A stretch of DNA of 64,000 nt from Coriobacteriia bacterium. GTDB lineage: Bacteria > Actinomycetota > Coriobacteriia > Coriobacteriales > UBA8131. The notes below the pieces were generated by a model. The model worked only from the letters and a program-made list of their open reading frames with translations. It was not told where the DNA came from and ran no database searches. Position 1 is the stretch's first letter; every line of letters begins with the position of its first letter. The stretch spans positions 87,257 through 151,256 of the forward strand of contig WQXH01000001.1 of assembly GCA_009784945.1 (NCBI GenBank), in the 5' to 3' direction. The position numbers were made by a program, and so were the translations under genes. Shown one piece after another: positions 9,790 to 17,387 of the stretch.

Positions 9790-10754
9790 TGGTCAGACCA
9801 TTCAAGAAAGACATCAACTTCCTCTCAAAGAGAAGGATTTTCTTTATCATTTCGCTGGTACTGCTTGTGTTGTCCATAACAGCACTTCTCGTGAGAGGAC
9901 CCAACCTCGGAATCGAATTTGTTGGCGGCACATCAATCAACTTTACCAGCGCGGGAGACATCACCACCGAAGAAATGCGGAGTGCTTTTACCGATGCTGG
10001 CTCCGAGATGCCTTTGGTACAAACCACTGCTAGCGCAGACGGAGAACAAGGTTTTGTAGTGCGCACCTCAGAGGATGATTCTGCTGCTGCCTCTGCACTT
10101 GCAGACGAAGTGGCTCTAGCCCTGGGTCTGGAAGATGACAGCTTCCAGGTCATGACCATAGGCCCAAGCTACGGCATGGTTATTGCCAAAAACTCAGCCA
10201 TTGCCTTTTTGGTTGCCATAGGACTTATTATTCTCTACGTGGCCCTTCGTTTTGAGTACAAGATGGGCCTTGTGGCTGTACTGGGACTGATTCACGTCCT
10301 CGTCATCGTCATGGGCATTTACGCCATTACTGGACGAGAGGTGACGCCCAACGTCGTGGCCGCCCTTCTCACCATCATGGGCTATTCGCTCTACGACACG
10401 GTTGTCGTTTTCCACCGAATAAAAGATAACAGTGGCACAACCAACCGCCATTCCTTTATGACAGTGGCCAACCATTCCATCAACCAAGTGCTCATGCGCT
10501 CTATCAACACCACGACCACCTCTTTGGTGCCCGTGCTTGCCATGCTCTTCTTTGGTGGAGAGACCTTGAAGGACTTTGCCTTTGCCATGGCCTTTGGCCT
10601 CGTACTTGGTTCGTGCACGTCTCTCTTTATATCAACACCGATTTACGCGCTGTGGAAGCAACGCGAACCTAAATTCAAGAAGCTCTTCCAGAAGTATGGC
10701 GACGGCGTTGGGGTCTTTACCGCAGCAGACAACTTGGGAGATTCTTCAAAGTAA
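9789..10754 (+). CDS. secF: Protein translocase subunit SecF
   Basis: GPNLGIEFVGGTSINF, YSLYDTVVVFHRIKDN, SINTTTTSLVPVLAMLFFGGETLKDFAFA. Confidence 0.95.
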   Translation: MVRPFKKDINFLSKRRIFFIISLVLLVLSITALLVRGPNLGIEFVGGTSINFTSAGDITTEEMRSAFTDAGSEMPLVQTTASADGEQGFVVRTSEDDSAAASALADEVALALGLEDDSFQVMTIGPSYGMVIAKNSAIAFLVAIGLIILYVALRFEYKMGLVAVLGLIHVLVIVMGIYAITGREVTPNVVAALLTIMGYSLYDTVVVFHRIKDNSGTTNRHSFMTVANHSINQVLMRSINTTTTSLVPVLAMLFFGGETLKDFAFAMAFGLVLGSCTSLFISTPIYALWKQREPKFKKLFQKYGDGVGVFTAADNLGDSSK

Positions 10755-10762
10755 CATTGCTG

Positions 10763-10801
10763 AAGAATTGAGGGGCTGGTAGCAGCTGCCCCTCAATTCT
10801 T
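10763..10801 (+). terminator. Terminator-like hairpin after secF
   Basis: Perfect 14-bp stem AAGAATTGAGGGGC / GCCCCTCAATTCTT with an 11-nt loop; T-run is short. Confidence 0.7.
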
Positions 10802-10902
10802 TACTCTATCTATGCCACTAGCCCTCGTTAACCTGATATGCTCGACATATGAGCCAGGGCTTGTCCTGCTATCTTTTTCTATCATTAGGATAGAATAGGC
10901 AC

Positions 10903-12978
10903 ATGACTCAAACCATCTATCAAATGGGATTTTTAGGATTTACCTCTGCAGTGCTCACACTTGCTGTGGTAGCCCTTCTTATTTGGGTAATGCTACAGCG
11001 TCGCCGTGTGTTTAACCGGGCAATCCAGCTGATGGCACTCGGAGTTTTTTTAGTTGGAGCGGCCTTCTACCTTGTAGGCTATCTCTCTTTAAACCTCGGT
11101 CAAGGAGATCTGTTCCTCACGTTGTCTGGACTACTCCGTGCATTATTTTCTGCTGCTGCCATGTTTGCCTTCCAAGACAATGTAGCTGTGCTTGAGCGTG
11201 GCTTAAGCCCCTGGTTTACCAATAACACAGCACTGCAGCTGCTCTTTTGGATGACACATCTCCTTGCAGCCGTGGTAACTGCATCTGCCCTTCTGTCAGT
11301 TTTTGGCAGGCAGTTCCTCGAGCGCATTTCTTTACACTTCCGCCGCTTTCCCAAACGGTACTATCTATTTGGCAACGCCCAGGAGGTCATTACTCTTGGT
11401 CGCAACATCGCCTTGCATGACAATGCACGCATCAGGCCTGATCGCAAGCGCCTCTTGGTGTGCATGGCACCGGTATTTACCGAGGAGCAGGTAGATGCTG
11501 TACGTGCCTTTGAGGGCATTGTTATCGAAAGCAACCTGCCTGATCTTGAGGAGCGACTGGAGTCAGCAAGTGCATTTTACCGAGTCTCAAAAAGAGAACA
11601 GCGGCACATCATTTTACTGGTTGACGATGACAGTGCCGCGCTTGCGGCTGCAAAGCAACTGGCCGTGAGATTGGAGAAGCTGGATGAGCCGCACTATGTT
11701 GAACTTTCTGTAAGAAGTCACAACGAGTGGATGATGCAGGAACTGGACAACTTGAGTGCAAGAACCAGCTTTGCGCTTAACAGTATAGCCCTGCACACCA
11801 TGGCGGTGCGCAAACTGCTGCTTGAGCATCCACCTTTCAAGTTTTTGCACTTTGAGAAAGCTGTAGCCAATCGTGGTTTACATGCTCTGGTGGTTGGCTT
11901 TGGGCAGGTGGGACAAGCGGCAACGCTTGCGTTGGTAGAAAGCGCGCCTTTCTTAGGCGGTCTGCCTCAGATTGACATCGTGGACACTCAAGCAGTGGAC
12001 AAGCAAGAGCGCTTCTATATTGATTATCCCGCCTTCCGTCCGGGTGCTGTGGTAGAGCCTTTTGCCTCCTGTGAGTTTTATGAGCTCGATGTCACTTCTT
12101 CTATATTCTGGCAAAGCTTGCAGTCCAATGAACCACTTGCAAAACACTACGACTATGTGATAGTTGCCTTAGGGCACGACAATCTCAACCTTGATGTTGC
12201 CTATCGTATTGTACGTTTGCTTCAACAGGAAACCAGCCGCGAGGCAGACAACGGGGATGCAGGGGGTGCTGATGCCTGCTCAAAGGATCCTTGTCTCACG
12301 TCACTCATAGCAGTGCAGCTCTCAAAAAGCAGTATGCTTTCTTTGGCTTCAAAAGATAACCTGGTGGCCTTTGGGCAGCTCGATAGCTTGCTTAACGATG
12401 CCTGTATCATCAACGCAAACGTTGACACACTGGCAAAGGCTGTCAACCTTGTACATGCTCAGTCTTTGGCATCGAGTGATGGTTTAAGCACAAGCTCGCT
12501 CTGTAGCACTAAACTCTGGGCGCAACTCTCAGGCTTTTTGCGCTCCTCAAACCGCTCTGTGGCAGACTTTATTCCCGCTTATTTGCATCTCGCAGGAACT
12601 ACCTGCAAAGAGGTGCTTTCTGAAGAAGGCGCCACTTTAACCAAAGATAAAGACCTATTGGAAAACCTTGTGCGCACGGAACATCGCCGCTGGGCTGCTT
12701 TCCACTACTCTAAGGGATATCTCCCCATGAGCACTCAGCACATGAGCGCTCGTGCTGCCATCCTCAAGCGAGCTGATAAGAATCTCGCCTCATGTCATAA
12801 AGACGAAGAACTGCGCAGTCATGCATGCTTGGTTGCGTATGAAGATCTGTCCTCTGTAAACGTTTGTTACGCCAAGCTCACTGGCGATACGAAGCGAGAC
12901 TTTTACACAAACAACCTGAGCAATATCATCATGATCCCAAAGTTCCTCCGATTACTTGGTAGTGAGAACAAGGGCTGA
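10903..12978 (+). CDS. Membrane protein with Rossmann/TrkA-N-like cytoplasmic region and C-terminal RyR domain
   Basis: Four or more N-terminal hydrophobic segments; 'GLHALVVGFGQVGQAATLALV' nucleotide-binding motif; C-terminal 'LVRTEHRRWAAFHYSKGY...SHACLVAYEDL' resembles bacterial RyR domains. Confidence 0.7.
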   Translation: MTQTIYQMGFLGFTSAVLTLAVVALLIWVMLQRRRVFNRAIQLMALGVFLVGAAFYLVGYLSLNLGQGDLFLTLSGLLRALFSAAAMFAFQDNVAVLERGLSPWFTNNTALQLLFWMTHLLAAVVTASALLSVFGRQFLERISLHFRRFPKRYYLFGNAQEVITLGRNIALHDNARIRPDRKRLLVCMAPVFTEEQVDAVRAFEGIVIESNLPDLEERLESASAFYRVSKREQRHIILLVDDDSAALAAAKQLAVRLEKLDEPHYVELSVRSHNEWMMQELDNLSARTSFALNSIALHTMAVRKLLLEHPPFKFLHFEKAVANRGLHALVVGFGQVGQAATLALVESAPFLGGLPQIDIVDTQAVDKQERFYIDYPAFRPGAVVEPFASCEFYELDVTSSIFWQSLQSNEPLAKHYDYVIVALGHDNLNLDVAYRIVRLLQQETSREADNGDAGGADACSKDPCLTSLIAVQLSKSSMLSLASKDNLVAFGQLDSLLNDACIINANVDTLAKAVNLVHAQSLASSDGLSTSSLCSTKLWAQLSGFLRSSNRSVADFIPAYLHLAGTTCKEVLSEEGATLTKDKDLLENLVRTEHRRWAAFHYSKGYLPMSTQHMSARAAILKRADKNLASCHKDEELRSHACLVAYEDLSSVNVCYAKLTGDTKRDFYTNNLSNIIMIPKFLRLLGSENKG

Positions 12979-13342
12979 AACCATTGTCAAGGGGAGAGGA
13001 GTGTTCAGAGCATAAGCGAATCTATCGGTTCTACCATTGGTCGATTCTTACAATTTCTTAACTTGTATGTTGATTATTGGGGTATAATTACTAGCAATTT
13101 GTACACTCGGTATTGGCATATTGAGTGTTAAGCAGAGGTATATTGAAGAGTGGGTGTGGGCATTTTGGGTAGCTGACAAGATCCCTGCCTTTTAGCAGCT
13201 GACAGTGTGAGAGTATGTATGTACATGCTGTCCATTTGGTTGCAAGGAGCAGCAGGAGAAACTCTCCGCTCCATAGCCATTTTTCTTTAGGCCGTTACAC
13301 TAAGTACAAACAGAGCAATAAGGTCAAGGGAAAGGTTGTAAG

Positions 13343-16186
13343 ATGAAAGACGCTCACGCATTAACAAAGACAAATGGTATGAGGAAAAAGGTTGCGCGAA
13401 CAAGGAAATTTCTTTGTTACTCGCTCGCCTTCCTCTTGTCCATCAGCCTGTTACCCGCAATGCCTCTCATGGCATTTGCTGATGAGGCTGAAGCACCCGA
13501 TATCGAGCTGGTCAACGAGGAGCAGGATTTCTCTTCGGAAGAAGACCTAGATGGGGCATTTAAATCTGATGAGTCAGAAGGTGAAGATGCCGCTGGCACA
13601 CCTGAACAGGAAGTGCCGTCTAACGATGAGCCAGTGCAGCCCTTCGAGCCGGATTTCAATGATGAAGAGCAGAAAACGCTTCAAGAGCGTGATGCTGCAG
13701 ATGCCTTAGAGGCTGAAGAAGCTAATGACTTGGAGCTTCTAGACGCAGAGGGCCTAGCTGTTACAGAGCTCAGCTTTGAAGTGTTAATGCAAGCTAATGC
13801 TGCCATGATTGAGATTAAGGCTCAAGCAAGCGGACAGCTTACCGTGGCAAACCAATGGGATAGTACCATTGTCGTCTCTCGTAACAACGGCACAGGTACA
13901 CAGGTTGCTCCATGGGGCAAAACCACTTTCTCTGTGAATAATGGTGACACTATAAGAGTCATAGAGTCCAACCCAGGCGTTACCTTCAGGGACTGGTCAG
14001 GCACTAACAATCCCCTCGTTTCAGGTGTAAAGGCTGCTATTGCCGCAATGCCTGCCATGTCTGCCTTCACTACGACCTCAGCGGGCACGGCTGCCGGGCC
14101 CAATTTCTTCAATGCCTTCAACTACGAGGGCACTCTTGCTTCTCTTCCGGCTGGATCGCTCAACACCTCTAAAATTACCACTGCTGATAGAAAGTTCTTC
14201 GCTAGCTTCAACTATAAGGGTTCTCTCTCCTCCCTTCCAGCAGGCTCATTCAAGACATCTGCAATCACCAAAGCGGGCATGTTCTTTTTTCAAAGCTTTA
14301 ACGAAAGCGGAGCTTTGAAATCCCTTCCAGCGGGATCCTTTAATCTCTCTGGTCTTACCACCCTTAATGCCTGGAGCTTTTCTTGGTTCAACGCTGAAGG
14401 TGCTCTCACTTCTCTCCCAGTAGGGTCATTTGACACCTCAAGACTTACCACTGCTGATGGTCAGGGAGTCTTTTGCTATTTCAATCGCAAAGCCAGGCTC
14501 TCTACACTACCAGCTGGATCGTTTAACACATCAAAGGTTACTTCGGTAGGAAATTCCTTTTTTTCCGCGTTTAACTCACAAGGTGGCATTACCTCTCTGC
14601 CAGCCGGGTCATTTGATCTTTCAAAAGTCACTAAAATTGGTGAAGAATTTTTGCAGTCCTTTTGCTACTCAAGTCCTATAGCCTCACTTCCAGCTTCTTT
14701 TAAGCTGCCTCAAAAGCCAAGTACGGTTGGCGCAAAATATTGTGATAGCATGTTTTCATACTCCTCACTCACTCACGGAAACCGATCTGTCTCGCTATAC
14801 TTTGCCGCGCCAGCTCGAAGTGCCTTTTTTTACACTCAAATAACACCAGATAGTCCTGCTATGGGTGCAACGGTCAAGGTAAATGGTCAAGCAGCGCCCA
14901 AAACCTATACGGTGTCTTACAATGCCAATGGCGGAAGCGGAAGTGTGACTAGTCAAAAGGTAACCAACGGAGCAAGCTTTTCCACCAGAGCAAATGGCTT
15001 TACTCGCACTGGATATACCTTTACCGGCTGGAACACCCAAGCCAACGGAAGTGGAACTTCTTGGGCTGCCAGTACTACGCGTACCTATACGGCAACCAGC
15101 AATACTACCGTGTATGCGCAGTGGAAAAAATCTACCACCGGTACAAAGCCCAAGGTCACCACAACAACGGCTTCGGTTCACAGCGGCGTTGTAGGCGTTA
15201 ACTACAAAAAGACGATTGCAGCAAGCGGCACCAAGCCTATAAACTGGACCCGCTCATCAGGAAGTCTGCCCCCAGGACTGAAACTGTCAGGTGCAGGTGT
15301 AATCACCGGAAAGCCAACCAAGACAGGCACCTACTCCTTTGTTGTCAAAGCAGCAAACTCTGCTGGCAGTACTACCAAAACCTTTAAAATCACCATAGGC
15401 GCAGTAAAGATCACTACAGCCAAAGATTCAGTTCATGCAGGCATTACCGGCATAAGCTACAAAAAGACGCTTGCAGCAAGCGGCGCTAAGCCTATCACTT
15501 GGAAGCGTGTTTCAGGAAGCCTACCTCCAGGGCTTAAGCTCTCAAGTGCAGGTGTCATATCAGGTAAACCAACCAAGCAAGGCACCTATACCTTCAAGGT
15601 AAGAGCTACCAATAGCCATGGAAATACCGAGAAGACCTTTACCATCAAAGTCAATAACCCAAGCATATCAATAAGCTACCAAACCCACGTACAATCCGTA
15701 GGTTGGCAAGCTTTCAAAAAAGATGGTGCCATGAGTGGTACTTCAGGCAAAGCCTTAAGGCTTGAAGGCATCAAGATCAACTTACAAAACAACACGGGAA
15801 TCTCTGGAGGCATAAGCTATTCCACTCACGTGCAGTCCATCGGCTGGCAAAAGAAGGTAAGCCTCAACACCAACGGCAAAAGCTTAAAAGACGTCAAAGG
15901 CCCCATGAGTGGCACCTCAGGAAGAGCCTTAAGGCTTGAAGCCATTACCATAGAACTGACCGGAGACTTAAAGAAGCACTACGACATCTATTACCGAGTG
16001 CATGCACAAAAAGTAGGCTGGATGGGCTGGGCAAGAAATGGCCAAGAAGCAGGCACAGCTGGTCATGCCTATAGGCTTGAAGGCATACAGATAGTGTTAG
16101 TACCCAAGGTAGGCGGCAAGAAGCCGGGTAATACCTTCAAGGGCATTACCACGCCACCAAGTACAAAAAGCTTTATTAAGAAGTAA
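13343..16186 (+). CDS. Large secreted/surface protein: signal peptide, ~30-aa BspA/DUF285-like repeats, Listeria-Bacteroides (Flg_new) repeat, two He_PIG-like Ig domains, three ChW repeats
   Basis: N-terminal hydrophobic segment; repeats 'FNxxGxLxSLPAGSFxTSxxT'; 'YTVSYNANGGSGSV...GFTRTGYTFTGWNT...VYAQW'; two 'GSLPPGLKLSxAGVIxGKPTKxGTYxFxVxAxNSxG'; C-terminal 'THVQSxGWQ...GTSGxALRLE'. Confidence 0.85.
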   Translation: MKDAHALTKTNGMRKKVARTRKFLCYSLAFLLSISLLPAMPLMAFADEAEAPDIELVNEEQDFSSEEDLDGAFKSDESEGEDAAGTPEQEVPSNDEPVQPFEPDFNDEEQKTLQERDAADALEAEEANDLELLDAEGLAVTELSFEVLMQANAAMIEIKAQASGQLTVANQWDSTIVVSRNNGTGTQVAPWGKTTFSVNNGDTIRVIESNPGVTFRDWSGTNNPLVSGVKAAIAAMPAMSAFTTTSAGTAAGPNFFNAFNYEGTLASLPAGSLNTSKITTADRKFFASFNYKGSLSSLPAGSFKTSAITKAGMFFFQSFNESGALKSLPAGSFNLSGLTTLNAWSFSWFNAEGALTSLPVGSFDTSRLTTADGQGVFCYFNRKARLSTLPAGSFNTSKVTSVGNSFFSAFNSQGGITSLPAGSFDLSKVTKIGEEFLQSFCYSSPIASLPASFKLPQKPSTVGAKYCDSMFSYSSLTHGNRSVSLYFAAPARSAFFYTQITPDSPAMGATVKVNGQAAPKTYTVSYNANGGSGSVTSQKVTNGASFSTRANGFTRTGYTFTGWNTQANGSGTSWAASTTRTYTATSNTTVYAQWKKSTTGTKPKVTTTTASVHSGVVGVNYKKTIAASGTKPINWTRSSGSLPPGLKLSGAGVITGKPTKTGTYSFVVKAANSAGSTTKTFKITIGAVKITTAKDSVHAGITGISYKKTLAASGAKPITWKRVSGSLPPGLKLSSAGVISGKPTKQGTYTFKVRATNSHGNTEKTFTIKVNNPSISISYQTHVQSVGWQAFKKDGAMSGTSGKALRLEGIKINLQNNTGISGGISYSTHVQSIGWQKKVSLNTNGKSLKDVKGPMSGTSGRALRLEAITIELTGDLKKHYDIYYRVHAQKVGWMGWARNGQEAGTAGHAYRLEGIQIVLVPKVGGKKPGNTFKGITTPPSTKSFIKK
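14117..14717 (+). repeat. Six to seven coding repeats of about 90 bp (30 aa), BspA/DUF285-like
   Basis: FNYEGTLASLPAGSLNTSKITTADRKFFAS / FNYKGSLSSLPAGSFKTSAITKAGMFFFQS / FNESGALKSLPAGSFNLSGLTTLNAWSFSW / ... Confidence 0.85.
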
Positions 16187-16201
16187 TGATGATAACAGCT
16201 G

Positions 16202-16230
16202 GCAAGGCAGGAGAAAAGCTCCTGCCTTGC
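16202..16230 (+). terminator. Hairpin downstream of the surface-protein gene
   Basis: Perfect 12-bp stem GCAAGGCAGGAG-aaaag-CTCCTGCCTTGC; no strong T-run. Confidence 0.6.
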
Positions 16231-16356
16231 ACGTGCAAGTAGGCTCTGCAACATTCGGCTACGCCGAACGCGACAGGGGGGTTTGCCTTAGGCCAAACGC
16301 AACAGGATGACAGGAGAGTTTAGCTTTCGTTCAAACGCGATAGGACGACAGGAGGG

Positions 16357-17160
16357 TTATGAGGAGGCACTCCAGGTTACGAGGAGATCTTCCGAGTAGG
16401 CGAGGGCTGAGGGCTGATAGACGATAAGCTTGGGAACCGGTGTCTCACCGATCACAGTTCCATCTGCATCTACGGGAGCAGATAGGGCAAAGTATAGCTC
16501 TCCACTAAACCGGGCTTGTGCAGAGAGCTCATGTGCTTCAAAGTTTGAGGAAAGGGTAGTGCCGTCTTCTGATGATCCAACAAAGGTGTCCAGTCGCACG
16601 CCAGCAGAAGTTTCGAGCATCCATTGAGTTGAATACAGAGTTGTGGTTGCATCTCGTGTATTTTCAAATTCTACCAAGGTGATATACACTTGCGCACCAC
16701 TGGCGGTAACTGGGCCAGCCTCCACAGACTTAACGCTTACCTTAAGGCCACTATTGTCGATAGTGGTGCCTGGAGAAAGACTTTTGAGGGAGCTGTTTGA
16801 AGCGCTGCCAATGACTTGCGGTAACTCAGGTGTAGCTGGCGAGGAGGGGGAGGTGCTTTCTTCTGGAAGATTGACATTTATGAACCATACAACAAGCGCT
16901 GCGACGACAAAGACTACGATAATCCAAAACCAAAATCGTGCAAACACCGGGCTGAGCGAGCGACCACAGAAGGGGCAGTGGTCAACATTGCTCACTACCC
17001 TGCTGCCGCATCTAAGACAGTGTATTATGTCTCGTTTCAATGCGGGGGAGATAGGTTTCTGTCTGCTTCGTTGCCTTGGCTTCGGACGACCATCAAATTT
17101 GGTTCCGGTATCCGAAAAGCGCCATGAGCCACGTCTGCCAAACCTGGATTTTCTGACCAA
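16357..17160 (-). CDS. Zinc-ribbon membrane-anchored protein with extracytoplasmic DUF4352-like domain
   Basis: CLRCGSRVVSNVDHCPFCGRSL zinc ribbon, single TM FWFWIIVVFVVAALVVWFI, then a beta-rich domain (DNSGLKVSVKSVEAGP...). Confidence 0.6.
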   Translation of the reverse strand: MVRKSRFGRRGSWRFSDTGTKFDGRPKPRQRSRQKPISPALKRDIIHCLRCGSRVVSNVDHCPFCGRSLSPVFARFWFWIIVVFVVAALVVWFINVNLPEESTSPSSPATPELPQVIGSASNSSLKSLSPGTTIDNSGLKVSVKSVEAGPVTASGAQVYITLVEFENTRDATTTLYSTQWMLETSAGVRLDTFVGSSEDGTTLSSNFEAHELSAQARFSGELYFALSAPVDADGTVIGETPVPKLIVYQPSALAYSEDLLVTWSASS

Positions 17161-17387
17161 GTTCCGCTCCTCGTGTATAGTACTACGCGCAACAGTTTAC
17201 CTGGAAGCATCAACCAAAGAATTGCCACTCCCGTTACTGCATTATTCTACCGCATACTGCCAATAAATTGCCCGTGCCACGTGAATATATAGTCGATGCT
17301 GGCAGTTATAGTTCGTGCGCTCGGACAAGCTCGGGTACAATGGTTGCTTGCTTTATTAGCACAAATACTACCGTCAAAGGATTGACT

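Noticed and set aside
14795-15181. 128-aa minus-strand ORF inside the surface-protein gene
   Set aside because: Antisense of the Flg_new repeat region; no independent coding evidence.
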